DNA of 64,000 nt from Acidobacteriota bacterium (GTDB lineage Bacteria > Acidobacteriota > Terriglobia > Bryobacterales > Bryobacteraceae). Positions within the stretch are counted from its first letter, which is position 1. Every line of letters begins with the position of its first letter. The stretch spans positions 1 to 64,000 of the forward strand of contig VFZU01000018.1 of NCBI GenBank assembly GCA_016870995.1, read 5' to 3'. The notes beneath the pieces were generated by a model. The model saw nothing but the letters and a program-made list of their open reading frames with translations. It ran no database searches and was not told the DNA's origin. Below, in pieces: positions 7,510 through 17,790 of the stretch. The translations under genes and the position numbers were made by a program.

Positions 7510-10500
7510 TCAAAAGAAGAAGTGGAATCCCATCCGGAGCGTACGAGGGCCCTGGAAAGCACTCGCCAAACCAAACTGTGGATTCACCCGGATATCCTGA
7601 GCTCTCATCAGCGCACGGTAGTTGCTGTAGCCCTTGAAGATATCGGCTGTGTTGGCGAATTGGATGTCGCCATCGTTGGGATGGGTGATGCTCACCGACT
7701 TGTTTGTGACCGCTGCGTTGTTGAACAGGTTGGTCACGTTGAGTTCGAGCCGGAAGTAGCGTGTATCGCTGCTCTTCAACTTGACGTCATGCGTCAAGAG
7801 CAAGTCGCCCTGGAAGAACATGGGAGTTCTGCCGAGGTCGCCGCGGCCGTTCGGGTAGACGGGAACGCCGCCGAGTTGAACTTCGGTCGTCAGCGGGGTG
7901 CCGCTGTACCAGTTCACAACCGGGGCGAAGTGCATGTTGCCGCCGAGCCACTTGCGGTTATAGCTGGTGAAGAGCTTGAACGTGTGCGGGCGGTCTGTGG
8001 CGAGGCGTCCGGTAACGAGCTTGCCGCCCTGGTCATAGGACATCCAGGCTTCGTCAAAGTACCGGTTTACGTTCGGGCTGGTGCGGCCGTTCTCATCCGA
8101 GCTGGCGAGACCAGAGTAGTTGCCATAGAGGCGGCTGAGGGTGTAGCTCGCATTGACAAAAGTGCCTGCGAACCGCTTGGTCACCGACAGTTCCAGGGCA
8201 TCATAGTCGCGCTGGGCTTTTGGCGTTACGTTGGCAGGGTAGCCCGCCGGGAACCTCTTCGGGTCGATCGTGTAGCCAAAGCCCGGGTTTGCAATGTAGT
8301 ATTGCTCGCCCTGCGGAGTGAGAATGCCGACGTCTTCGATCGTACGAATCAGAGACTTGCGCGAGTAACGGGAACGGAACAAGTAGTTGCCGGCGAAGTT
8401 CTTCTCGAATCCGAAGTCGAAGGCTCTGTTCTGCATCGGCTTGAGGTCGGGGTCGATCAGGTTGTTGGTGGGGTCGTTTGAGGGGATGCGGTTATCCACC
8501 ACTTCGATCAAGCGGCCCGGGAAGGTGCCGGCATTGCCGATCGAGCCCGGTGTGACTTTGATGTCGAAGATGTTGGTTGTGGTGAGCGTGTAGTAGTAGT
8601 CTTTCCACTTGTCGCCACCGAAGCTGCTGCGGGGCAGTTCGTATTTGAACAGGTCGAAGTAGACGCTATAGCTGCCGAAGAACTTCATCTTGCCTTCGCC
8701 GCTGGGGTCATAGGCGAAGCCGACGCGGGGAGCAAACTTGTCGCCCCAGCCGAAGCTGATGGCGCGGCTGGCGATGCCGCTGTCGGTGCGGTAGCTGGGG
8801 ATGAATTCGTTTTCGGTGCGCAAGCCGAGGTTGAGGGTCAACTTGCGGTTTACTCTCCAACTGTCGTTGAAAAAGATGCCCATGTTGCGGCCACTGACAT
8901 CGCCCTGGGTGGCGAACGAGCGATTGATGTAATAGCCGTAGGGTCCGCGTGCGCCGCGCTCGGGGGTGGTGAGTGCGTTGCGGCCCTGATTCCAGTAGAT
9001 GAAGATGTAGCCGTCGGCCCAGGCGCCGGCAACGGGCGAGTTCATCATGTTGTTGTAGGTCCAGCCGAACTTGACGTTGTGCTGTCCGCCCTTGTTGAAG
9101 AGCCAGCTGCCCATCGCATTGACGTTGTTTCGCTTGTAGATGTCCTGGGTGGTCTGGCGATTGTCAGGCGTGAAGTTGCCCGCCGCGCCCAACAGACTGG
9201 CCGGAATCTCATTGGTGAAGGGCAATGCGCGGTTGCTGTTCTGGTAGCGGTAGCGGGTGCCGCGCGGGATGCCGTAATCCGCAAAGTTGGTGTACTGGTA
9301 TCCGCCGAAAACCGAGAACAAGAGATTGTTCGCGGCGGTGTAGTCGGCCTGGTAGTTGTAGCTGGTCATTGGCGAGCGGCTGCCCCGTTGGCTGAAGGGA
9401 GTGGCGAAGGAATCGGTGCCTTGTTGGCTGGGCAGGAGTCCGTTGATCTTGTAGGGGTTGTGCTGGTGAGCGAAGAACGTACGCAGCTTGGAGAAGACCT
9501 GGTAGTCGACCTTGTTCAGGATGAAGTCCTGCCGGTCGCGGCGTTCGTAAACGCCGGACTGGCCACTGAGAAATCTCACGTTGCGTTGAAACTTCTCAAA
9601 TTGCGGGTAGGCGCTGGTGAAGAACCAAATGCGGTTCTTGAGGATGGGTCCGCCAAGCCGGAAGCCCGGGTTCAAGGACCTGAGCCCATCGCGCGTATTG
9701 CCGAAGTAGTCGGCGATATCGTCGTTGTTGGGGTTGAGCCGGAGGGTGGGCCGCGGTCCCGCGTTCATGCCGTCGGTCGAGAGATAGAGCGAGGCTTGTC
9801 CGTGGAATTCGTTGGAGCCGCTGCGGGTGGTGGCGGAAACCACACCGCCCGTCGCTCCGCCGAACTGGGCGTCGATGCCGGAGCTCTTGAGCTGCGTTTC
9901 CGCGATCCACTCGATGGGGACGCGATTCTGGCGATTCAAGACGCCGGTTTGGATATTGGTGACCTCGAGGCCGTCCACGACGTAGACGTTTTCGGAACCG
10001 CTGGCGCCATCGACGGAGTAACCGCCGCCTTTGGTCTCAAGCCGGGTGCCGGGTGCCATGCCAAGGAGTGTGTCGAAGCTGCGGCCCTTGGGCAGCTTGT
10101 CATACATTTCCGCAGTGACGTTGGTTGTCACGACGTTGGTCTGAGTGTCGATTTGAAGGGCTTCGGCACTGACGGAGATGCTTTCGGTCACCTGGCCGAC
10201 TTCCATCTTTGGACTGACGGAGGTGACGCGGCCCACGGATACTGAGAGGTTATTGGCGACGAACTTGGTGAAGCCCTTGGCGGTCACGGTCAGCGTATAA
10301 ATTCCTGGGGGTACGGCTCCGATGAGGTAGCCGCCACTGGCGTTGGAGGAGGTCTCCTTGACGAATGTGCCACCTTTCAATTCCAAGGCCGCTCCTGCGA
10401 TTGCGGAGCCAGACACATCAACGACCGTTCCTTCGACGGTGCCGACTCGTTCTTGAGCGAGCAACTGCGTCGAAGTGATTGCAAACAAAACTAGAGAGAG

Positions 10501-10518
10501 AATCACTCTGCTTGCCAT
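7510..10518 (-). CDS. Oar-like TonB-dependent outer-membrane receptor
   Basis: Large outer-membrane receptor, about 1002 residues. It has a signal peptide (cleavage near LLAQ-ER), then a carboxypeptidase-regulatory-like beta-sandwich (VGTVEGTVVDVSGSAIAGA... to about residue 105), a plug domain (YVVDGLEVTNIQTG, GATGGVVSATTRSGSNEFHG), and a long beta-barrel ending in aromatic FHFFF, as outer-membrane proteins do. The ATG at 10518 has AAAGGA nine bases upstream. The in-frame GTG at 10524 is too close to that site, so I prefer the ATG. The substrate is unknown; the family in Acidobacteria is usually tied to uptake of large ligands or glycans. It is divergent from a second receptor at 10746. Confidence 0.93.
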   Translation of the reverse strand: MASRVILSLVLFAITSTQLLAQERVGTVEGTVVDVSGSAIAGAALELKGGTFVKETSSNASGGYLIGAVPPGIYTLTVTAKGFTKFVANNLSVSVGRVTSVSPKMEVGQVTESISVSAEALQIDTQTNVVTTNVTAEMYDKLPKGRSFDTLLGMAPGTRLETKGGGYSVDGASGSENVYVVDGLEVTNIQTGVLNRQNRVPIEWIAETQLKSSGIDAQFGGATGGVVSATTRSGSNEFHGQASLYLSTDGMNAGPRPTLRLNPNNDDIADYFGNTRDGLRSLNPGFRLGGPILKNRIWFFTSAYPQFEKFQRNVRFLSGQSGVYERRDRQDFILNKVDYQVFSKLRTFFAHQHNPYKINGLLPSQQGTDSFATPFSQRGSRSPMTSYNYQADYTAANNLLFSVFGGYQYTNFADYGIPRGTRYRYQNSNRALPFTNEIPASLLGAAGNFTPDNRQTTQDIYKRNNVNAMGSWLFNKGGQHNVKFGWTYNNMMNSPVAGAWADGYIFIYWNQGRNALTTPERGARGPYGYYINRSFATQGDVSGRNMGIFFNDSWRVNRKLTLNLGLRTENEFIPSYRTDSGIASRAISFGWGDKFAPRVGFAYDPSGEGKMKFFGSYSVYFDLFKYELPRSSFGGDKWKDYYYTLTTTNIFDIKVTPGSIGNAGTFPGRLIEVVDNRIPSNDPTNNLIDPDLKPMQNRAFDFGFEKNFAGNYLFRSRYSRKSLIRTIEDVGILTPQGEQYYIANPGFGYTIDPKRFPAGYPANVTPKAQRDYDALELSVTKRFAGTFVNASYTLSRLYGNYSGLASSDENGRTSPNVNRYFDEAWMSYDQGGKLVTGRLATDRPHTFKLFTSYNRKWLGGNMHFAPVVNWYSGTPLTTEVQLGGVPVYPNGRGDLGRTPMFFQGDLLLTHDVKLKSSDTRYFRLELNVTNLFNNAAVTNKSVSITHPNDGDIQFANTADIFKGYSNYRALMRAQDIRVNPQFGLASAFQGPRTLRMGFHFFF

Positions 10519-10539
10519 TTTCACTTTTCCTTTCCCGAT

Positions 10540-10680
10540 TCGACCATCAATTGCATAAGCAAAACAATATATACATATTCTACAAGTATTATTATATAAA
10601 TTTATTTTGTCAATTTAATCATCATATTATTATACGCGGCTGTCTTCCTATCTACTATTTGGTTTTCTTCTACTAGGGTG
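10540..10680. promoter_or_regulatory. AT-rich divergent control region between two TonB receptors
   Basis: This intergenic stretch is far more AT-rich than anything else in the window and lies between two outward-reading receptor genes. On the minus strand TTGACA (complement of 10608-10613) is followed by overlapping TATAAT/TAATAC possibilities at short or near-normal spacing. The base composition suggests a promoter or a nucleoid-protein binding site controlling both receptors. No exact promoter can be fixed by eye. Confidence 0.5.
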
Positions 10681-10745
10681 TTAACCTGAAAGGTGGTGAT
10701 CTCGTTGTTGCGATCGCGTTACACCCCTTTGTTGAGGTTGTTGTT

Positions 10746-13700
10746 GTGAAATTTTCTCGTCTCTCCCTTTCCCTACTTCTGGCGGCAGTTACTGCCCTTT
10801 CCCAATCCACCAGCACTTCCGGCGAAATTAAAGGCACCGTGGTTGATCCATCCGGGAACCCGCTGCCGAACGCCAAACTCACTTTTCTGAACGCTGACAA
10901 AGGCTTTACGCGATCCGCCGCCGCGGGGGCCGAAGGGCGGTTCACAATAACTTCGATTCCTTCCGGCCAATACAAACTGCGCACCGAAGCCGATGGCTTT
11001 ACCTCCAAACTCATTGAGAACATCGAGATCCGCGTTGGGGATGTGATTTCGATCCTTGTCCAACTGCCGTTGTCGACGGTGCAAACCGAAATCACTGTGA
11101 CTGCGGATATCTCTGCGGTGGAAGTGGAGCGCACGCAGCAATCGAACACGATTGAACAAGCCCGCATCAATAATTTGCCGATCAACCGGCGGAACTATCT
11201 TGATTTCGCATTGTTGGCACCGGGTGTTGTCGAGACGACCTCGCTTGTCGACGATTCGTCTTATCGCCCGATACAGACCCCGAATTCGGGTTTGTCATTT
11301 GGCGGATCAAACGGCCGCGGCAACGGGTTCTTTATTGACGGGCTCGAGAATATCTCGAACGCAGGCGGTGGTGTGCGTCCGTCGATCAGCCAGGAAGCGG
11401 CGCAGGAATTTCAGATCAACCGGAATTCTTTCTCGGCCGAGTTTGGGAATGCGCTGGGCGGCATTGTGAACATCATCTCGAAGTCGGGAAGCAATGAGTT
11501 GCACGGGAATGCGTTCGGGTTCATTCGCCACCGCGCGATCCAGGCGCGTAATTATTTCGACCCGGGCAAGTCGTCCTTCACCCGAGTTCAGGCTGGGGCG
11601 ACGCTGGGCGGCGCTATCAAGAAAGACAAGACGTTTTTCTTCATGGGCTATGAGACCCTGAACCGGCAGGAAACGAACTTCATTCCAATTTTGCAGGATC
11701 GTGGAGTGTTTAACCGGATTACGCCTTCGCAGGAAGAGCTGTTCCGCTTCTTTGATGTGACGGGAAACCCGACGCTGGTTGGGCTCGCTGCGCAAGGGCG
11801 GCAATTGTTGCAGCCGCGATCGAGCGCCTTCTTGAACAATCTATTCAATGTGAATTCGGGTACCTTTCCGTTTTCGCAGCGTTTCAATACGTTCTCGCTG
11901 CGACTGGACCACAAGTTCTCGGACAATCACTCGGCCTTCTTTCGGTCGAACACGACGATGGATCAACAGGACAACACTTCCTTCGGTGCGCTGGATGGAT
12001 TCAACCGGGGCCGTCAGCTGAACCTTACGGATTCGACGGTGGCCGTTGGCGACACCTGGTCTCCGAGTCCGCTGTGGGTGATCGAGAGCCGGGCTCAGTT
12101 TGGTTATGACCGCTTCGATGTCTATCCTGTCGACAAGCTTGGCCCTGAGATCAATATCAATGGCTTCGGGTTTTTCGGCCGGCAGATCTTTTTGCCGGGT
12201 AGTAATATCGAGCGTCACTATCAGGCGCTTGTGAACGTGACGCGCGCCTCGGGGCGGCACACGCTGAAGTTTGGTTACGATTTCAATCCGATCCGGAACA
12301 ATGCAGTGAATGAGACTTTTCTTGGCGGGCGATTCACGTTTGGGTCGCGGATTCCGCTCGCAAATGTGTTGGTTGCCGCCACGGGCAATGCGGGGCTGCC
12401 GGCGCAGTTGTCGCAAATCTTGACGGGGGCAGGGCAGTCGCGATTGATCGCGAATCTTTCGACTCCTGTGACGGCCCTGCAGTCGGCGGCGTTGGGTATC
12501 CCTGAGCTGTATCAGCAGGGGTTCGGCGACCCTTCCTACTTCAATACCAGCTGGAACAATAACCTTTACATTCAGGACGCGTTCAAGCTGACGCCATCTT
12601 TGACTCTGACGGCGGGGATGAGGTATGAGGTGCAGCAGCAGTCCGAACCCACGGTTCCACGCGACTACAACAACTTCGCGCCGCGCTTTGGTTTTGCCTG
12701 GTCGCCTGGTAAGTCGCAGAACCTGGTGATCCGCGGAGGTTATGGCATTTACTTCTCGATGTTGAATGCGAATGTTGCGGGCACCGCGGCTCCGCTGTCG
12801 GGCAAGAAGATCAATCAGATTCTGTTGACGCCTTCTTCGACGTTGTTCCGCGACCCGAGGAACAATCAGTTTGTGACTTCGACGAGTATCTTCCAGACGA
12901 TGCTGGCGCAGGGCGTGCTGGGGCGGCGGACGATCAATGAAGGGGACCTTCGCCCGTTCGGGATCACGGTTGGGCCGAATCTGCCGGGGTCGGTGATTTT
13001 CGGGATTGATCCTGACTATGTGAACCCCTATGCGCAGCAGGCGAGCCTTGAAATCGAGCGCCAGATCGCGGGCGTTGCCGTGAGCGTGGCTTACAACTTC
13101 AACCGAGGTACCCACATTGGCCGCATCATTGGCCGCAATGTGCGCTACACCGGCGCACGACTGCCCGATGGGCGGCCCTTGTTCGATCGGATCAATCCGC
13201 TGATTCTGCAGAACAATGTCTTCGAATCGAGCGCCAATAGCTTCTATCATGCAGGGATGGTTCAGGCCTCGAAGCGGTTTGCCAAAGGCTTTACGTTCAA
13301 CTTCAACTACACGCTGTTGAAGGCGATGGATGAGTCCACTGACTTCAATTCGGACTACTCGCCGCAGGATCAGTTGAATGCGAGGGCTGAGCGTTCGCTA
13401 TCTCCGTTTCACCAGAAGCATCGTGTGGTTTTCAATGCCGTGGTGGAGCGCTGGGGCTGGAACTTCGCGCCGATCATGGTGTACAACTCGTGGCGTCCCT
13501 TCAACGTGCTGACGGGCTTCGACGCGCAAGGCGATACGTATGTGAGCAACAAGCGGCCGGCTGGCTTGGGGCGCAACATGGGACAAGGGCCGAACTTTTT
13601 CACGGCCGACCTGCGTATCTCGCGTCGCTTCAAATTCTCGGCCAATGATAGGCGTTTTGTGGAGTTTACGGCAGAAGGGTTTAATCTTCTCAACCGCACG

Positions 13701-13856
13701 AACTTCCGCACGATCAACAACGTTGTTGGCGACGTGCCGTACCAGACCTTGGGGGCTCCCATTGTCGGGAACCGGAACGCGGCGTCGACGCCACTGGCCT
13801 TTACCAGCACGCAGAATCAACGCCAGTTCCAGTTTGGTGTGAAGCTGAATTTCTAA
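10746..13856 (+). CDS. Oar-like TonB-dependent outer-membrane receptor (second)
   Basis: Outer-membrane receptor of 1036 residues. A signal peptide (to about SQSTS) is followed by a carboxypeptidase-regulatory-like domain ([20 protein letters not shown]), a plug-like region ([36 protein letters not shown]) and a barrel ending FQFGVKLNF with terminal phenylalanine. The start is GTG at 10746, preceded by TTGAGG at about eight bases. The sequence is clearly diverged from the neighbouring receptor at 7510, so the two probably handle different ligands while sharing the AT-rich promoter region. Its 3' end overlaps the serS stop by three bases on the opposite strand. Confidence 0.93.
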   Translation: MKFSRLSLSLLLAAVTALSQSTSTSGEIKGTVVDPSGNPLPNAKLTFLNADKGFTRSAAAGAEGRFTITSIPSGQYKLRTEADGFTSKLIENIEIRVGDVISILVQLPLSTVQTEITVTADISAVEVERTQQSNTIEQARINNLPINRRNYLDFALLAPGVVETTSLVDDSSYRPIQTPNSGLSFGGSNGRGNGFFIDGLENISNAGGGVRPSISQEAAQEFQINRNSFSAEFGNALGGIVNIISKSGSNELHGNAFGFIRHRAIQARNYFDPGKSSFTRVQAGATLGGAIKKDKTFFFMGYETLNRQETNFIPILQDRGVFNRITPSQEELFRFFDVTGNPTLVGLAAQGRQLLQPRSSAFLNNLFNVNSGTFPFSQRFNTFSLRLDHKFSDNHSAFFRSNTTMDQQDNTSFGALDGFNRGRQLNLTDSTVAVGDTWSPSPLWVIESRAQFGYDRFDVYPVDKLGPEININGFGFFGRQIFLPGSNIERHYQALVNVTRASGRHTLKFGYDFNPIRNNAVNETFLGGRFTFGSRIPLANVLVAATGNAGLPAQLSQILTGAGQSRLIANLSTPVTALQSAALGIPELYQQGFGDPSYFNTSWNNNLYIQDAFKLTPSLTLTAGMRYEVQQQSEPTVPRDYNNFAPRFGFAWSPGKSQNLVIRGGYGIYFSMLNANVAGTAAPLSGKKINQILLTPSSTLFRDPRNNQFVTSTSIFQTMLAQGVLGRRTINEGDLRPFGITVGPNLPGSVIFGIDPDYVNPYAQQASLEIERQIAGVAVSVAYNFNRGTHIGRIIGRNVRYTGARLPDGRPLFDRINPLILQNNVFESSANSFYHAGMVQASKRFAKGFTFNFNYTLLKAMDESTDFNSDYSPQDQLNARAERSLSPFHQKHRVVFNAVVERWGWNFAPIMVYNSWRPFNVLTGFDAQGDTYVSNKRPAGLGRNMGQGPNFFTADLRISRRFKFSANDRRFVEFTAEGFNLLNRTNFRTINNVVGDVPYQTLGAPIVGNRNAASTPLAFTSTQNQRQFQFGVKLNF

Positions 13857-15133
13857 GCCAGCAACCCCTGCTTCGTAATGACTTCGGCGTTGAGGTATGG
13901 CCTCAGCGCCTCGGGCACCAGGACGCTGCCGTCGGCTTGCTGGTAGTTCTCCACAATAGCGACCCAGGTGCGGCCTACGGCGAGCCCGCTGCCGTTTAGC
14001 GTGTGCAGGTATTCGCTCTTCTTGGGCCCGCGGAAGCGGATGCCCGCGCGGCGAGACTGGAATGCTTCGAAGTTCGAGCAGCTTGAGATTTCCTTGAAGG
14101 TGTTCTGGCCCGGGAGCCAGACTTCGATGTCGTAGGTCTTGGCGCTGGAGAAGCCCATATCGCCGGTGCAAAGCGCCATGGTGCGGAAGGGCAGACCGAG
14201 CTTGCGCAGAATGTTCTCGGCGTCGCGAGTCAGGCTTTCCAGCTCTGCGTAGCTGTTGTCAGGGTGGGCGAACTTGACGAGCTCGACCTTCTGGAACTGA
14301 TGCTGGCGGATGATGCCGCGGACGTCACGGCCGTGGGAGCCCGCTTCGCTGCGGAAGCAGGGCGTGTAGGCGCAGAGCTTGATCGGCAGCTTTTCGAGAT
14401 CCACGGTTTCATCGCGGAGGAGGTTGGTCACAGGCACTTCCGCCGTCGGTGCCAGCCAGAAATCAAAGCGCTCGCACTTGAACAGGTCTTCGGCAAACTT
14501 GGGTAACTGACCGGTGCCGAACAGGCTGTCGCTGTTGACGAGGAAGGGTGGCAGGGTCTCCATGTAGCCATGCTCGCCAGTGTGTGTATCGAGCATGAAG
14601 TTGATGAGGGCGCGTTCGAGTTTTGCGCCCTGGCCGAAATAGACGGCGAAGCGTGCGCCGGTGGTTTTGGCGGCCCGTTCGAAATCGAGAATGCCGAGGT
14701 CGACGCCGAGATCCCAGTGAGCCTTGGGTTCGAAATCCATTGCGCGGGGAGTGCCTTCGCGGCGCACTTCAACGTTCTCTTCGGCGCCTCCACCGAGGGG
14801 AACACTTTCGTGGGGAAGGTTCGGAATGCCCTTGAGCAGATCCATGAACTCGAGATCGTACTGTTCGGAGCCTTTTTCGAGTTCCGCGATGCGATCCCCA
14901 ATGGTTCTCACGCTGGCTTGCAACTCGGTGGTGTCTTCGCCGGCTTTCTTGCGCGCGCCGATATCCTTGGATCGTTCGTTGCGCTCCGCCTTCAGCTTCT
15001 CCACTTCGGTGAGGGCCTCGCGGCGTCGTGAATCGATAGCCCTGAGGCCGTCTTTGTCTAGCTGGAACCCCCGGCTGGCGAGTCGCTCGGCTGTCTGGTC
15101 CAAGTGACTCCGGAACAATTGCAATTCGTGCAT
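13853..15133 (-). CDS. serS: Serine--tRNA ligase
   Basis: Class II aminoacyl-tRNA synthetase charging tRNA-Ser. From ATG 15133 it has 426 residues, the usual length. The N-terminal helical tRNA-binding arm (residues ~25-105, rich in charged coiled-coil residues) precedes the catalytic core. Motif 2 appears as [17 protein letters not shown] and motif 3 as [20 protein letters not shown]. An upstream in-frame TTG at 15175 would add 14 residues with no family similarity, so I reject it. It stands alone, about 60 bases after the next gene's stop. Confidence 0.97.
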   Translation of the reverse strand: MHELQLFRSHLDQTAERLASRGFQLDKDGLRAIDSRRREALTEVEKLKAERNERSKDIGARKKAGEDTTELQASVRTIGDRIAELEKGSEQYDLEFMDLLKGIPNLPHESVPLGGGAEENVEVRREGTPRAMDFEPKAHWDLGVDLGILDFERAAKTTGARFAVYFGQGAKLERALINFMLDTHTGEHGYMETLPPFLVNSDSLFGTGQLPKFAEDLFKCERFDFWLAPTAEVPVTNLLRDETVDLEKLPIKLCAYTPCFRSEAGSHGRDVRGIIRQHQFQKVELVKFAHPDNSYAELESLTRDAENILRKLGLPFRTMALCTGDMGFSSAKTYDIEVWLPGQNTFKEISSCSNFEAFQSRRAGIRFRGPKKSEYLHTLNGSGLAVGRTWVAIVENYQQADGSVLVPEALRPYLNAEVITKQGLLA

Positions 15134-15194
15134 TCCATACCAGTGTAGCGGGGCGAACCCCTCATCTACAGGCAAGGTTCGATTTGGAGGAGTT

Positions 15195-16127
15195 CTAGCT
15201 CCTTACGCCAAAGTAGCCCTGGATCTCTCTCATACAGAGGTGAGCTTTCTCAATTAGGGTGCCGTCGAAGATATGGGTTTCAAGGCCGATGCAGCCTTTA
15301 TAGCCGTCTTTGTTCAGCTGCTCGATGATGGACTTCCAGTCGACCTTGCGAGGGCCGAGGACATTGGCTGCCTTCATCTGGACGTTGCCGAGTTTCTTGA
15401 GTGGCAGGGTTTTGTACCCATCAGGCCAGGCTTGTTCGCCGAAGGCGAAGACGTTGTCCGGGTCCCAATTCATGCCAAGAGCTTTCGAGTTGACCTTGAG
15501 GGTCATGTCGGCCAGCTCTTTTGAGGTGGCGACGTTGCAACTGGATTCGTTTTCAAGCAACAGTGTGACGCCGCCTTTTTCGGCGACGCGGGCGTATTCG
15601 CCGAGCTCGTTGGCGAGACGGTCCAAGATTGCCGGCACATCAATGACACGAACGAAGGCGAAGACGCGGAGTTGATCCACATCGAGCGCATGAGCGGCGC
15701 GGATGGCTAGCTCGAGGTCTTTCATTCGATCTGCGTAGAGCTTTTCCTGGGCTGCTTCCCGCTTGGTCTTGTTTTCGGGTGTTTCCGTTCTGGATCGTTT
15801 GAGTTCCGTGCCGGGCAGGCCGAACTTGAGCAGCCCTGTGTTGAGGAAGCTGACCTTGAGACCAGCGGCCTTGAGATCGGCGCGCACCTGCTTGAGGCGT
15901 GCGGGATCCATACGGAAGTAGGTTTCGCTCTTGCGGGCGCGGTCCTGGGCGCGTGGCGTGTCGCGGAGTTCGACCCATTTGAGGCCGTATTGTTTGGCGA
16001 AGGCAATGGCGTCGGCTTCACTGCCGGCGACCTCATCGGTGAGGACTGCAAAGCGCGACCAATCGAGGCCTTTGGCTTCGATCAATCCGGCGGCGCCGAG
16101 TGCGAGCATTAATTCCCGTCGATTCAT
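15195..16127 (-). CDS. Sugar phosphate isomerase/epimerase-like TIM-barrel protein, exported
   Basis: About 310 residues. The N-terminus [20 protein letters not shown] reads as a Tat- or Sec-like signal (NRREL box, then a hydrophobic run). The body is a xylose-isomerase-like TIM barrel: WVELRDTPR, then [10 protein letters not shown] with a likely metal-binding glutamate, [10 protein letters not shown], and a terminal [10 protein letters not shown]. Such proteins are abundant in Bryobacterales, but the substrate cannot be read from sequence. The second of two adjacent ATGs (16127) has AGGAG at better spacing than 16130. Its start overlaps the end of the AI-2E-family gene, so the pair is probably one transcript. 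Confidence 0.85.
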   Translation of the reverse strand: MNRRELMLALGAAGLIEAKGLDWSRFAVLTDEVAGSEADAIAFAKQYGLKWVELRDTPRAQDRARKSETYFRMDPARLKQVRADLKAAGLKVSFLNTGLLKFGLPGTELKRSRTETPENKTKREAAQEKLYADRMKDLELAIRAAHALDVDQLRVFAFVRVIDVPAILDRLANELGEYARVAEKGGVTLLLENESSCNVATSKELADMTLKVNSKALGMNWDPDNVFAFGEQAWPDGYKTLPLKKLGNVQMKAANVLGPRKVDWKSIIEQLNKDGYKGCIGLETHIFDGTLIEKAHLCMREIQGYFGVRS

Positions 16128-16129
16128 CA

Positions 16130-17320
16130 TCAATCTCCTAGTAGCTTGCCGTATGGTTTCCAAGCCGCAACGTTATCACAGACTGCTTTGACGCCCGCTA
16201 CGATGGGCACTGCCAATACGAGGCCGATCCCACCCCAGATCAGGCCCCAGAACATGAGGGCTACGGTGACGGCAAGTGGATTGAGGTGCACTCGCGCGCC
16301 GACGATCTTGGGATAAAGCAGATTCAGAGCGAAAAGATGGAGGGTTCCCACACCAGCGGCAATCACCAGGTAGCCGCCAAGCTTTGCATAGACCGGTAGG
16401 GCAGAGAGCACGGGCGGAGCCAGCGCGAGAGGCAGGCCAATGTAAGGCACTAGACTCAAGAAGCCGCTGAGCGGGCCTACGAGTAGTGGATAGGGCAACT
16501 GCAGAAACATGAAAAAGATCGTGCTGAGGATTGCCAGTATGACACCAAGTACAAAGTTGCCAGCCATGTAGGCTCGAGCCATGCGAGCGACGCTCTCCAT
16601 GCTCTTGGCGGCGATGGCGCGGTCTGTCGTGTCGAATATGCTCAAGAACGCGCGCTGGATGTGGTCGCTCCAGCTCAGCATGAAATAGACGAGAAATGGT
16701 ACGAAGCTGGCCATCAGTGTGACGTTGTAGATGGTCTCGAGACGCTCGTAAAAAAAGGTGAGCAGGGGTGAGCTTTCAGGCTGGATGCGGACTTCCTGGA
16801 CTGGCGCTGGGGATTTGGGATCAACCGGAGGCGGTGGGGCTGGCACGCGGGCGCGGCGGCCTTTTTTCAGTGAATCCACTTGCGGTGTCCGTTGCTCCTG
16901 AAGCTTCTTCGGCATCATTTGCGACATGCTTCTTTCGAAATCGCTTAAGCGGTCGCCTGCCCCCTCAATTAACTGGCCGATCCGCTGGCTGTAGGTCGGC
17001 AGATCGTCGACAAGGCCGCTGGCCTGCGTGACCAGCCCGAGGCCGGCGAAGTAAACCAGCAGCACGAACATCGCGCAGACGAGAAAGCTGGCGATGGAAC
17101 GGGGTAGCCGCCAGCTCATAAAGCCGATCACGAATGGCTGAAGAATAAAAGTGATAATGACGGCGCTAATGAGAGTGACGAAGAAGGCGCGACCGAAGTA
17201 GAGCATCGCGATCACACAGGCGGTGGCGATGAGGCGCACCGAGAAGCTGGCCGTGCTGGTGGGCCGCCCGGGTGAACCCGTTGTTTCGTTTTCGTTACTG
17301 GCTGAAGCTAAGACTGACAC
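16130..17320 (-). CDS. AI-2E family (TqsA/PerM-like) membrane transporter
   Basis: Polytopic inner-membrane protein of about 396 residues. Hydrophobic segments are seen at LIATACVIAMLYFGRAFF, LISAVIITFILQPFV, FLVCAMFVLLVYFAGLGL and several more, ending with the conserved C-terminal block ALMFWGLIWGGIGLVLAVPI. A long hydrophilic insert near residues 130-190 is basic and proline-rich (PAPPPPVDPKSPAP), which is longer than usual. The start is GTG at 17320. Family members move diverse small molecules or ions; the true substrate here is unknown. The gene is divergent from ruvX with about 40 bases between starts. Confidence 0.9.
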   Translation of the reverse strand: MSVLASASNENETTGSPGRPTSTASFSVRLIATACVIAMLYFGRAFFVTLISAVIITFILQPFVIGFMSWRLPRSIASFLVCAMFVLLVYFAGLGLVTQASGLVDDLPTYSQRIGQLIEGAGDRLSDFERSMSQMMPKKLQEQRTPQVDSLKKGRRARVPAPPPPVDPKSPAPVQEVRIQPESSPLLTFFYERLETIYNVTLMASFVPFLVYFMLSWSDHIQRAFLSIFDTTDRAIAAKSMESVARMARAYMAGNFVLGVILAILSTIFFMFLQLPYPLLVGPLSGFLSLVPYIGLPLALAPPVLSALPVYAKLGGYLVIAAGVGTLHLFALNLLYPKIVGARVHLNPLAVTVALMFWGLIWGGIGLVLAVPIVAGVKAVCDNVAAWKPYGKLLGD

Positions 17321-17358
17321 TCCCTGTCCTGTTACTCCATACTAAAAGAGTCGCTACG

Positions 17359-17790
17359 ATGGCTCAACCCTCAGGCCGCATTCTGGCCCTAGATTTTGGC
17401 AAGCGCCGCATCGGTCTTGCTCTTTCCGACCCATTCGGGGTTACCGCTCAACCTCTGCCGACGTACACTCGTGTGCGGGTTCGTGAGGATATCGCATGGC
17501 TTGGGCAACTGGCACGCGAGCGGGAAGTGGGTTTGTTTGTCTTTGGTGACCCGAAGTACATGTCGGGCGATTTGTCGAAGCAATCCGAGGCAGTGCGGGA
17601 GTTTGCCGCGCGGCTTGAACAACACACAAAACTCCCGATCGTGTTCTGGGATGAACGGCTGACCAGTTCGCAAGCCCATCGCGTACTCGATGAATACGGG
17701 CTGACTCGCGAACAGCGCAAGGGCAAGGTTGACCAGCTTGCTGCGACGATGATCCTCGAAGGTTATTTGCAATCTCTCGATCACCAATGA
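17359..17790 (+). CDS. ruvX: Putative pre-16S rRNA nuclease / Holliday junction resolvase-like RuvX (YqgF)
   Basis: RNase-H-fold protein of 143 residues, the standard length. The hallmark ILALDFGKRRIGLALSD carries the first catalytic aspartate; VFWDERLTS and the C-terminal KVDQLAATMILEGYL complete the family signature. It acts in the cytoplasm in 16S rRNA 5'-end maturation in E. coli. I chose the ATG at 17359; longer in-frame sequence upstream overlaps the divergent transporter and is not conserved. The stop overlaps the mltG start as ATGA. Confidence 0.95.
   Translation: MAQPSGRILALDFGKRRIGLALSDPFGVTAQPLPTYTRVRVREDIAWLGQLAREREVGLFVFGDPKYMSGDLSKQSEAVREFAARLEQHTKLPIVFWDERLTSSQAHRVLDEYGLTREQRKGKVDQLAATMILEGYLQSLDHQ

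Noticed and set aside
10540-10680. AT-rich stretch as a mobile or foreign island
   Set aside because: Too short, no ends or genes, and placed exactly where a divergent promoter is expected.
11841-13250. A 469-codon open frame on the minus strand inside the second TonB receptor
   Set aside because: Arginine- and histidine-rich composition typical of antisense frames; the receptor on the plus strand is unmistakable.
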